Below, in pieces: positions 1 through 5,370 of a stretch of DNA of 5,886 bases. The position numbers were made by a program, and so were the translations under genes. The stretch's first letter is position 1, and each line of letters opens with the position of its first letter. The stretch is taken from NCBI GenBank assembly GCA_021819045.1, contig JAKASM010000028.1, forward strand, positions 1 through 5,886, in the 5' to 3' direction. The notes under the pieces are model-generated. The model made no database searches. It had not been told where the DNA came from and worked only from the letters and a program-made list of their open reading frames with translations. The stretch comes from Microcaldota archaeon (GTDB lineage Archaea; Micrarchaeota; Micrarchaeia; Micrarchaeales; Micrarchaeaceae).

Positions 1-411
1 TACCCGAGTAGCCCTAGCAGTAAATTATGCAGACTCTGGTGTTGCCGATGTCTCGAATATCGGCAGTACCGTAGCGAAAGTGTTAAGTCTGCCGCCTGGG
101 GAGTACGGCCGCAAGGTTGAAACTTAAAGCAATTGGCGGGGGAGCACACAAGGGGTGGATGCTGCGGTTTAATTGAACCCAACGTCGGAAATCTTACCGG
201 GAGCGACGGCAGTGTGAAGGCCAGACTGAAGATCTTGCCTGACGAGCCGAGAGGTAGTGCATGGCGACCGTCAGCTCGTGGTGTGAACTGTCCGGTTAAG
301 TCCGGGAACGAGCGAGACCCTCATTGACAGTTGCCACTGTTTCAGCGATGAGACAAGCACTCTGTCGAGACCGCCTCTGTTTAAAGAGGAGGAAGGAGAG
401 GGCGACGATAC

Positions 412-672
412 ACGATGTTGAGAGACCAGCAGATGTAATCCACCAGGTCAGTAAGGTAGATAATATCAGACTCTAGAAAAGAGCTGAAGAAACAGATAAA
501 GTTCCGTGCATTGCAGGGTTTCAAAATCAGGTACAATTTCAAAGACCTTACGCTTTGGGCACTAGTTAAAACTAACCAAAGAATAAAAGAAAATGATATT
601 CAAGAGCTTCAGGCTTTTGATAAGATACTTTACGACCTTGGTGGGTTATACAGGTCTTTCTCATCGATCGAA
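412..672 (+). other. BHB-type intron in 16S rRNA helix 34
   Basis: The conserved string GGGCGACGATA (401-410) is cut off from GTCAGTATGCTC (673-684), which follows it directly in other archaea. A bulge-helix-bulge motif can be drawn. The central helix is CGAT (406-409) with ATCG (667-670). The two 3-nt bulges are ACA (410-412) and AAG (671-673). The inner helix is CGATG (413-417) with CATCG (662-666), extended after an internal loop by AGAGACC (421-427) with GGTCTTT (654-660). The outer helix is weak locally (2 bp). Cutting after the second base of each bulge removes 261 nt and joins GACGATAC to GTCAGTATG, which has exactly the normal length. By my count the site is between E. coli 1197 and 1198. 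A shift of one base in the cut sites is possible. Removal would need the archaeal tRNA-splicing endonuclease and RtcB ligase. Confidence 0.88.
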
Positions 673-687
673 GTCAGTATGCTCTGA
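460..687 (+). other. Open reading frame inside the 16S intron, no canonical start
   Basis: After an in-frame TAG (457-459) the frame stays open for 75 codons and stops at TGA (685-687) in exon 2. The product looks protein-like: a basic amphipathic start (SRKELKKQIKFRALQGF), then KDLTLWALVKTNQRIKE and LQAFDKILYDLGGLYRSF. There is no ATG or GTG near the beginning. The possible starts are ATA codons at 460 and 463 behind AAGGTAG, CTG at 484, or TTG at 511. The frame reaches the 3' splice site exactly on a codon boundary (GAA, 670-672). A neighbouring frame (from about 402 to 474) is also open and runs into it with a +1 shift, so this may be the tail of a frameshifted intron protein. I see no LAGLIDADG motif and do not recognise the family. 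Expression is unproven. Confidence 0.35.
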
Positions 688-1003
688 ATCTTCCGGGCTA
701 CACGCGGCATACAAAGGTTGGCACAATGGGATGCAACTCCGAAAGGAGGAGCCAATCCCCTAAAACCATCCTTAGTTTGGATTGAGGGCTGAAACTCGCC
801 CTCATGAAAATGGAATCCCTAGTAATCGCATGTCACTATCGTGCGGTGAATCTGTCCCAGCTCCTTGCACACACCGCCTGCCACGTCACCCAAGTGAGGT
901 CCTAGTGAGGCAACGTCTTCGGACGTTTTCGAGTTAGGGCTTCGTGAGGAGGGCGAAGGCATAACAAGGTATCCGTAGGGGAACCTGCGGATAGATCACC
1001 TCG

Positions 1004-1026
1004 TAAAACTTTTATGAAAAGTTTTA
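1004..1026 (+). terminator. AT-rich perfect hairpin just after 16S
   Basis: TAAAACTTTT (1004-1013) and AAAAGTTTTA (1017-1026) form a perfect 10-bp inverted repeat with a 3-nt ATG loop. It begins right after the anti-Shine-Dalgarno tail. It could mark the end of a stand-alone 16S transcript or serve as a signal for 16S 3'-end maturation. The pairs are almost all A-T, so stability alone does not prove termination. The rest of the gap up to 1139 shows nothing clear. Confidence 0.5.
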
Positions 1027-1139
1027 TAAAAAGTGTGCAGAAGAGCGTTGGCCTCCCATTAAACCTCAAGACTGTATCTTTCTTTTCATCTCTTTGCTGT
1101 TATTATGCTGGAGCAGAATACCCTGCACAACCGGCAATC

Positions 1140-1148
1140 TTTAATAAA
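1140..1148 (+). promoter_or_regulatory. TATA box for the LAGLIDADG-fold gene
   Basis: TTTAATAAA is centred about 24 bases before the ATG at 1168. That is the archaeal box A distance to a transcription start, so the mRNA would be leaderless or nearly so. No comparable box lies about 26 bases before the alternative ATG at 1105, which favours the downstream start. Confidence 0.5.
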
Positions 1149-1167
1149 GGGAATGAGATTTCTGATC

Positions 1168-1647
1168 ATGTCAGCAAAGCTTAAGCTAACCCCATCCGTG
1201 AGTTACATTCTTGGAGTATACCACGCAAGCGCGATCCAGACACAACCCATAAAACTGCATGCTTCCAACAGCGAGATGCTTGAGAGGTTCATCAAAATAG
1301 CAATAAGCGAACTTGGCGTAGAGCCTAGCAAAATATTGTTGGATGGGAAGAATGCCGCTTTCTACAACTCTAAGATAAAAAAACTGTTTGATAAGGCTCT
1401 CGAAAGAAGGCTCGTAACATTCAAATACAGGAACGCATATTCCGGCAGCTATATTTCCGGCCTTTTTGACGCCTCTGGGGGGAGAGACAGGAAAGGCCTT
1501 TATATAAAGAACCTTGACAATAAGGATGCGTTGCTGCTTGAGAACTTAGGCATACATACAATGGTGCAAGGCAGCAAAAGCTACATAATAGACGAGTCGC
1601 TTTTCTTATCTCTCGTAAAAGGATACAGCAGCATAATGAAAAAATAG
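1168..1647 (+). CDS. LAGLIDADG-fold protein, catalytic acids lost
   Basis: A 159-residue protein with the two-repeat layout of single-chain LAGLIDADG proteins. The first motif is SYILGVYHASA (about residues 12-22) and the second SYISGLFDASGGR (about 94-106). Each is followed by the usual beta-strand and helix pattern (IKLHASNSEMLERF; LYIKNLDNKDALLLENLGI). In LAGLIDADG nucleases the catalytic acid sits at the eighth motif position; here both slots are serine (about S21 and S103), so DNA cleavage is unlikely. The fold could still bind DNA or RNA, as maturases and some regulators of this fold do, or the gene could be a decaying homing nuclease. The start was chosen at 1168 because a TATA box lies at leaderless distance and the first motif sits just inside. 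ATGs at 1105 and 1153 are alternatives in the same frame. The gene lies directly behind an intron-bearing 16S, so a past link to that intron is a natural inference. It is convergent with the Nudix gene. Confidence 0.75.
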   Translation: MSAKLKLTPSVSYILGVYHASAIQTQPIKLHASNSEMLERFIKIAISELGVEPSKILLDGKNAAFYNSKIKKLFDKALERRLVTFKYRNAYSGSYISGLFDASGGRDRKGLYIKNLDNKDALLLENLGIHTMVQGSKSYIIDESLFLSLVKGYSSIMKK

Positions 1648-1656
1648 CGGCCTGCC

Positions 1657-1681
1657 TTTCATTTCTTTCTTTCTGTTTTTA
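1657..1681 (+). terminator. T-rich tract after the LAGLIDADG-fold gene
   Basis: A pyrimidine tract (TTTCATTTCTTTCTTTCTG then TTTTTA) starts 10 bases after the TAG at 1647. T-rich tracts are the usual termination signal for archaeal RNA polymerase. It overlaps the last codons of the convergent Nudix gene, where the opposite strand encodes the Lys-rich C-terminus, so base composition may be partly due to coding. Confidence 0.35.
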
Positions 1682-2180
1682 GGTAATCATTTAACTGCTC
1701 GAGAACTTTCCTATCCACTTCGAACTTTGCTCCTTCAATGGCTTTACTTAGAGGAATTACGAAGCATTTCGAAATTTCCTCGCTAAGCTTTATTTTTTCT
1801 ATATCGCCTTTTTGTATCCTTGCAAGAAAGTAGATTACACTCTTTTGCGAATGAACTGTGCTGCCGTCCTTCTTTTTTTCATCGTATTCGTACATTTTGA
1901 CTGCTTTGAAATTTGTGTCTAATACAGGTTTTATGCCTATTTCCTCTCTTATCTCTCTTTCTGCGGCCATGATTGCGTCTTCTCCTTTCTCTATGTGGCC
2001 CTTTGGCCCTATATCCAACACCTCTCCACTCGCAACCCTGCCATACTTTTTGTAGTAAAACTCATTGTTCTGCACAAGCTCCAGTATTGCTGGCTCTCCG
2101 CTGCCTTCTACGAGAATAAGGGCTCCTGCAGAATATTCTTGCTTTGTCTCTTGTTGGTCCCGCTGCCCCCTGGCGGTCAT
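1659..2180 (-). CDS. Nudix hydrolase
   Basis: A 173-residue protein with a perfect Nudix box at about residues 61-83: GHIEKGE, seven residues, then REIREEIGI, matching G-x5-E-x7-RE-U-xEE-x-G-U. The REIREE glutamates bind the divalent metal. Nudix enzymes hydrolyse nucleoside diphosphates linked to another group. The short single domain, beginning [20 protein letters not shown] and ending in a helix, resembles bis(5'-nucleosyl)-tetraphosphatases (Ap4A-type), but the substrate cannot be fixed from sequence. The first ~15 residues are polar and probably disordered. The ATG overlaps the TGA of rps11 (ATGA), and no clear Shine-Dalgarno lies upstream, so translation is probably coupled to rps11. 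It is the last gene of the ribosomal-protein unit, in the place where archaea usually carry rpoD. Confidence 0.9.
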   Translation of the reverse strand: MTARGQRDQQETKQEYSAGALILVEGSGEPAILELVQNNEFYYKKYGRVASGEVLDIGPKGHIEKGEDAIMAAEREIREEIGIKPVLDTNFKAVKMYEYDEKKKDGSTVHSQKSVIYFLARIQKGDIEKIKLSEEISKCFVIPLSKAIEGAKFEVDRKVLEQLNDYLKTERKK

Positions 2181-2671
2181 ACCCTTCTACCGCGCCTGCC
2201 GCCAGGCCTTTTTGTGGTGTCTGTCGGTATAGGAGTTACATCCTCTATCCTGTTTATTATAAGGCCTGACCTTGCAAGAACCCTTACAACTGCCTGTGCG
2301 CCTGGGCCTGGCGTCTTCGAATTGTGGCCTCCCGGCGCCCTTATCTCTATGTTTATGTTTGTTATTCCCTTCTCCTTTGCCGCTGCTGCCACCTTGTAAG
2401 CAGCCTGCATTGCTGCATATGGAGACCCTTCCTGCGAATCAGCATTTACCACCATTCCTCCGCTGCCTACAGCTATGGTCTCGGCTCCACTCATGTCTGT
2501 CAGGGTTATTATTGTGTCATTCTTTGAAGAGAAAACATGCGCTACAGCTATCCTTTCCGCTTTCGGCTTTACTTTTACCTCCTCCATAGCTTTTGCTTCG
2601 TATGATACCTCCTTCTGTTTCTTCTGCTCTGTCTGCGCCTGCTGCTTGCTTGTATCTGTTTTCTTTGCCAT
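2177..2671 (-). CDS. rps11: Small subunit ribosomal protein uS11 (archaeal S11)
   Basis: A platform protein of the 30S subunit that binds 16S rRNA near the E site. The core from about residue 36 is clear: [39 protein letters not shown], then the near-invariant [19 protein letters not shown] and the basic end [21 protein letters not shown]. At 164 residues it is about 30 longer than typical archaeal S11 because of a Lys/Gln/Glu-rich N-terminal extension. I start at the ATG at 2671: it lies 10 bases after the rps4 stop with GAGTG just before it, whereas an upstream GTG at 2689 would overlap rps4. Its TGA overlaps the ATG of the Nudix gene. Confidence 0.95.
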   Translation of the reverse strand: MAKKTDTSKQQAQTEQKKQKEVSYEAKAMEEVKVKPKAERIAVAHVFSSKNDTIITLTDMSGAETIAVGSGGMVVNADSQEGSPYAAMQAAYKVAAAAKEKGITNINIEIRAPGGHNSKTPGPGAQAVVRVLARSGLIINRIEDVTPIPTDTTKRPGGRRGRRV

Positions 2672-2681
2672 ATTAACACAC

Positions 2682-3245
2682 TCATGCACTCTGCGATGCC
2701 TCTGCGCCAGGCCCTTCTGCAGGCTGCTCTGCTACAGGCTGCGTAGCCTGCTGCTGGCTTGGGGCTTCTATCTTTATAGGCTTGTAGTAGCCTATAAACT
2801 TCTCCTCTTCAAGGCTTACAAGGTACCCTGGCCTGGTCACCTTTCTGCCATCTATTGAAATAAATCCATGCACAATAAGCTGCCTAGCCTGCCGCATTGT
2901 CCTTGCAAGGCCTCTTCTCATCACTATAGACTGCAGCCTTCTTTCCAATATCGCTTTCTCGTCAAGATCGAGAAGGTCGTCGAATGTTGCGTCCGCCTTG
3001 GTTATGCCGAACTTTGATAATCTCTTTATCATCCCCTTATCTTCCTGATTACCTCCCTCTGCTCCTGACAGGAACATTCTTGCATTCCTTCTGACCCTGC
3101 CTATCCTTGTCTGCGCAATCCACAGCTCTTTCATGTTCTTTAGGCCGTAATCCTTTACAAGCTGATTGTCAGATTCTATCCTTTCGGAATTCCATATTTC
3201 CTTGGGCTTATCGTATTTCCTTCTATTCCTTTTCGGGGCACCCAT
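2682..3245 (-). CDS. rps4: Small subunit ribosomal protein uS4 (archaeal S4)
   Basis: A primary 16S-binding assembly protein of the 30S body. The archaeal start [18 protein letters not shown] is followed by [17 protein letters not shown], then the S4 RNA-binding domain at roughly residues 100-150 ([39 protein letters not shown]). The last ~27 residues are a Gln/Ala/Glu/Pro tail ([18 protein letters not shown]) with no fold-like pattern. The ATG lies 4 bases after the rps13 stop. Its ribosome binding site GTGATC spans that stop codon, so expression should be coupled to rps13. Confidence 0.96.
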   Translation of the reverse strand: MGAPKRNRRKYDKPKEIWNSERIESDNQLVKDYGLKNMKELWIAQTRIGRVRRNARMFLSGAEGGNQEDKGMIKRLSKFGITKADATFDDLLDLDEKAILERRLQSIVMRRGLARTMRQARQLIVHGFISIDGRKVTRPGYLVSLEEEKFIGYYKPIKIEAPSQQQATQPVAEQPAEGPGAEASQSA

Positions 3246-3247
3246 TA

Positions 3248-3253
3248 GATCAC
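3248..3253 (-). promoter_or_regulatory. Ribosome binding site of rps4, spanning the rps13 stop codon
   Basis: GTGATC on the - strand is the exact complement of GATCAC in the 16S tail at 994-999 of this window. It contains the TGA stop of rps13 and ends 2 bases before the rps4 ATG. This supports both the rps4 start and a functional anti-Shine-Dalgarno. Confidence 0.7.
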
Positions 3254-3903
3254 TTCTTTGCTGCAGGAGCTGCGGCTGAAGCTGCTGTAGCTGGGGCCTG
3301 TTTGCCTTTCTCCTGAGCTGCAGCTGCCATCTGTTGCTTTGCAGCCTTCTTCATAACTCCGACCGTTGCGCCGGTCCTTCCTGTAGACTTTGTTCTCTGC
3401 CCTCTTACTTTCTGCCCGTGCTGATGCCTGTATCCTCTCCATAATCTCAATGAAACATCCCTGTTGATATCCTGCCTCACCGCGAATGTGAGGTCGTTCC
3501 CTATAACATGCATGTCCTTTCCAGATTCCATGTCTTTCCTTCTGTTTAGAAGGTAGGCGGGCACTCCGTACTTTATCGGCTCTTTTATGACCTGCTCAAC
3601 AGACTCTATCTGCTCCTCTGTAAGCGAGCCCAGCTTCGTCGCCTTTGCTATGCCCAGCTTTCCTTCTATCGTGTGCGCCAATGCGTGAGATAGGTTTATT
3701 CCAACCCCTTTTATCTCAGCTAGAGACCTTTCTATGCTCAAGTCTCCGTCTATGTCTGTGCCGCCAAGCCTTATTATTGATGTGGCCTTCTGCTGCTTCT
3801 GCTCTCGCTTAGGTTGCCCTTGCTTTGGCTGCTGCTTCTGCTCCGGCCCCTTCTTGGGCTTCTCCTGTTCGTTAGCTTTGATATCTTCCTTTTCATCTGC
3901 CAT
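3250..3903 (-). CDS. rps13: Small subunit ribosomal protein uS13 (archaeal S13)
   Basis: A 30S head protein that contacts the large subunit and P-site tRNA. The core begins at about residue 41: SIIRLGGTDIDGDLSIERS, then IKGVGINLSHALA (helix-two-turn-helix region), YLLNRRKDMESGKDMHVIGN, and the basic tRNA-facing end RLWRGYRHQHGQKVRGQR with TKSTGRTGATVGV. At 217 residues it is far longer than usual archaeal S13 (about 150). The excess is a Lys/Gln/Glu-rich N-terminal arm of ~40 residues and an Ala-rich C-terminal tail of ~35 (AAAAQEKGKQAPATAASAAA). GTGAT at 3907-3911, 3 bases before the ATG, is the ribosome binding site. tRNA-Ser ends only 10 bases upstream, so the two are probably one transcript. 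Confidence 0.96.
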   Translation of the reverse strand: MADEKEDIKANEQEKPKKGPEQKQQPKQGQPKREQKQQKATSIIRLGGTDIDGDLSIERSLAEIKGVGINLSHALAHTIEGKLGIAKATKLGSLTEEQIESVEQVIKEPIKYGVPAYLLNRRKDMESGKDMHVIGNDLTFAVRQDINRDVSLRLWRGYRHQHGQKVRGQRTKSTGRTGATVGVMKKAAKQQMAAAAQEKGKQAPATAASAAAPAAKK

Positions 3904-3927
3904 AATATCACGACGCCAGGGCTGGGA

Positions 3928-3944
3928 TATTCAGCTCTAAGGCA
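3928..3944 (-). other. 17-nt intron in the T-loop of tRNA-Ser (59/60)
   Basis: The T-stem CTGGG/CCCAG encloses 24 bases instead of 7. A BHB motif fits well: central helix TTCA (3950-3947) with TGAA, bulges AAT and TAT, and a short inner GC/GC helix closing a CTTAGA loop. Cutting after the second base of each bulge leaves the canonical loop TTCAAA+T. T-loop introns are a non-canonical class known mainly from archaea whose splicing endonuclease has broad specificity. Confidence 0.85.
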
Positions 3945-3978
3945 TTTGAACCCAGACGGCTCCGAAGAGCCATACGCT

Positions 3979-3990
3979 TTCAGGAAAAAT
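3979..3990 (-). other. 12-nt intron in the anticodon loop of tRNA-Ser (37/38)
   Basis: The anticodon stem TACGC/GCGTA encloses 19 bases. Removing ATTTTTCCTGAA after A37 restores CTGGAAA. Bulges of three A's sit on each side, and the central helix CTGG/CCTG has one T-T mismatch. There is no inner helix, only a TTTTT loop, so this is a relaxed BHB. Confidence 0.8.
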
Positions 3991-4040
3991 TTCCAGGCGT
4001 ACGCGTTACCGGTTTCTGCCACCCTGGCATCTCTACATAT

Positions 4041-4073
4041 TGAATCAGACTGCTATTTAGAGTTTATGATTCA
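4041..4073. repeat. Inverted repeats between the HD gene and tRNA-Ser
   Basis: TGAATCA (4041-4047) and TGATTCA (4067-4073) form a 7-bp inverted repeat with a 19-base spacer that contains the tRNA-Ser TATA box. A second small palindrome, AGCAT/ATGCT (4073-4088), adjoins it. They could end the HD-gene transcript or bind a regulator of the translation operon; short AT-rich palindromes can also arise by chance. Confidence 0.3.
4053..4060 (-). promoter_or_regulatory. TATA box of the tRNA-Ser/rps13 operon
   Basis: CTAAATAG on the - strand is centred about 26 bases before position 4030, two bases upstream of the tRNA-Ser 5' end. That is the expected archaeal spacing. It is the only good box A candidate near the operon start. 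Confidence 0.45.
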
Positions 4074-4120
4074 GCATTAATTTATGCTATCTATTGGGCT
4101 TAATGCTTAAATATGTATCG

Positions 4121-5254
4121 TCAGCCCTCGCCATGCGCAGATACATGCCTTTTCAGTATGGCCTGCATCTTTTTGATGTTTGATCGATCACATGCCACAA
4201 GCAGTCTCTCTGTCTCTTTTATCATCGTTATCAGCGTACCTACTAGTGGAGAGAACCGTGTGAGCTTCACTGTGTTACTACCGTCTTTGGATACAACATC
4301 AACATCATCATTGTCCCCTTTGTATCTGTGCAAAGTGCATATGTAATCTGTGCTTTTGAATCCTGCTTTTTCTATCTCTTCACTCAGCTCCTTTACGCTT
4401 ATTCCTCTTTGCGCCCTGCCAAAGAATGCCCTTTTGAATAAACGCCTGTTCGATAGCCTTTCCGCCAATCCGTTTGCGTCCTTTATACTGTACAGTCGTG
4501 CAAGCATCTGCCAGTCGTTCAGCAGCTTTAATTCTGATGGCAGCATTTCGCCAGAGTCTATTGCAGACTCAACCGCTTTCTCGTACATTCCTTGGGCTAT
4601 AAGTATGGTGTGGTGGTGGTATACTGAGCTGAACATGAGATACCTGGCTATCAGCATGTACTCTGCATTGCCTACAGCTGCCTCGTGTATTGCTGGCTTT
4701 CCTTTTATTATCGTTATCTTGTTCCTGAGATGCCCGTAGTCTACAATTCCATAACCTACTCCAGTATAGTGTGCATCCCTAGCGAGGTAATCGAAACGGT
4801 CTGAACCAAGGGATCCTGTTATTATCTCGCCACTACCCTTGCCTTTCATGTAATCTATTATTTTACTGAAAGACATGCCAGAGTCCTTTATCCTGTCTTT
4901 TAAGGTTCCTTCAGAAACTTTTTCTATTCCTATCGTTTCATGGTTGCTATGAAGGTACTTCTTAAGAAGCGCGTCGCTGAAATGCGAATACGCAGCATGC
5001 CCTATGTCGTGCAGAAGAGCTGCGCATTCCAACTCCTCTATCACCTCGTTGGTTGCATTCAGCAAAATATCCCTTGTTATGCTCATAGTGCCAAGGGAAT
5101 GCTCGAGCCTTGTATGATTAGCTCCTGGATAAACAAGATACGCAAAGCCGAGCTGTTTTATCTGGCTAAGGCGCTGCATATAGGGATGATCCAATATCAT
5201 CGCCTCTGCGTCTGTTACCTTTATGTCACCTATAACTGCATCACGTATATGCAT
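4121..5254 (-). CDS. HD-domain phosphohydrolase (dGTPase/SAMHD1-like)
   Basis: A 377-residue cytoplasmic protein of the HD superfamily. It has the family opening HIRDAVIGDIKVTDAEAM, QRLSQIKQLGFAYLVYPGA, the first metal ligand in NHTRLEHSLG (about residues 46-55), the HD pair in ALLHDIGHAAYSH (about 79-91), NHE, and a later Asp in GSDRFDYLARD. All metal-binding residues of an active HD enzyme appear present. Relatives hydrolyse deoxynucleotides or are regulated by them; the real substrate is unknown. I start at ATG 5254 rather than the in-frame TTG at 5281, because relatives begin at this motif and because the TATA box at 5291-5297 would put the transcript start near 5268, inside the longer version. 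The last ~35 residues are a basic helix. Transcription is separate from the tRNA-Ser operon. Confidence 0.92.
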   Translation of the reverse strand: MHIRDAVIGDIKVTDAEAMILDHPYMQRLSQIKQLGFAYLVYPGANHTRLEHSLGTMSITRDILLNATNEVIEELECAALLHDIGHAAYSHFSDALLKKYLHSNHETIGIEKVSEGTLKDRIKDSGMSFSKIIDYMKGKGSGEIITGSLGSDRFDYLARDAHYTGVGYGIVDYGHLRNKITIIKGKPAIHEAAVGNAEYMLIARYLMFSSVYHHHTILIAQGMYEKAVESAIDSGEMLPSELKLLNDWQMLARLYSIKDANGLAERLSNRRLFKRAFFGRAQRGISVKELSEEIEKAGFKSTDYICTLHRYKGDNDDVDVVSKDGSNTVKLTRFSPLVGTLITMIKETERLLVACDRSNIKKMQAILKRHVSAHGEG

Positions 5255-5290
5255 CAAACTAAGACCCACATCCAAATTCAAGCCGCACTG

Positions 5291-5297
5291 TATAATA
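5291..5297 (-). promoter_or_regulatory. TATA box of the HD gene
   Basis: TATTATA on the - strand is centred at 5294, predicting a transcript start near 5268 and a leader of about 14 nt before the ATG at 5254. Confidence 0.45.
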
Positions 5298-5340
5298 TCA
5301 AAATCAGAATAAAAGCTTTTGGATTATTATGGGCATTTTC

Positions 5341-5370
5341 TGACATCCTCCCACGAATGAATTCCGTGGG
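5341..5370 (-). repeat. IS200/IS605-like terminal hairpin (right-end type)
   Basis: On the - strand CCCACG (5370-5365) and CGTGGG (5355-5350) close a 9-nt loop, preceded by GAA and followed by AGGATGTCA. The layout GAA-CCCACG...CGTGGG-AGGATGTCA is typical of TnpB-element right ends. If so, the element ends near 5341 and the adjoining chromosomal sequence would be the guide position. No tnpA or tnpB is present. Confidence 0.45.

Larger units (their letters stand above)
1..1003 (+). rRNA. 16S ribosomal RNA, 3' part, interrupted by an intron
   Basis: The window opens inside the 790 loop (TACCCGAGTAGCCC, E. coli about 793) and runs to the anti-Shine-Dalgarno tail GATCACCTCG. Landmarks in order: the 915 region (AATTGGCGGGGGAGCACAC), GGTTTAATTGAA, GTCAGCTCGTG, AACGAGCGAGACCC, GGGCTACACGCGG, TAGTAATCGCATGTCA, TTGCACACACCGCC, ATAACAAGG and GTAGGGGAACCTGCGG (helix 45). 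The GAGCGAGACCC and GGGGGAGCAC forms are archaeal. Exons are 1-411 and 673-1003; the 3' end is good to a few bases. The gene deviates at many positions that are almost invariant elsewhere (equivalents of 917, 1404, 1406, 1495, 1497), some with compensating changes, so it appears functional and fast-evolving rather than decayed. The 5' part lies left of the window. No 23S or tRNA-Ala follows. Confidence 0.97.
3914..4028 (-). tRNA. tRNA-Ser(GGA) with two introns
   Basis: A 115-nt gene giving an 86-nt tRNA. Acceptor GCCAGGG (4028-4022) pairs with CCCTGGC (3921-3915), and the discriminator is G (3914), as expected for Ser. The anticodon stem is TACGC/GCGTA and the loop CTGGAA+A gives anticodon GGA (3994-3992). 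A long variable arm GGCTC-TTCG-GAGCC marks a class II tRNA. The T-stem is CTGGG/CCCAG. The anticodon loop is enlarged by 12 nt and the T-loop by 17 nt; removing both restores a 7-nt loop in each. The D-stem is weak (G10-C25, C11-G24, then A12 against C23). CCA is not encoded. A TATA-like box at 4053-4060 puts transcription start within a few bases of the mature 5' end. Confidence 0.92.

Noticed and set aside
133..327. 64-codon frame on the + strand
   Set aside because: It lies wholly inside conserved 16S rRNA.
1105..1167. Longer N-terminus for the LAGLIDADG-fold gene
   Set aside because: The extra 21 residues do not fit the fold, and the TATA box at 1140-1148 lies inside this stretch. The start at 1105 remains possible and is noted in the gene entry.
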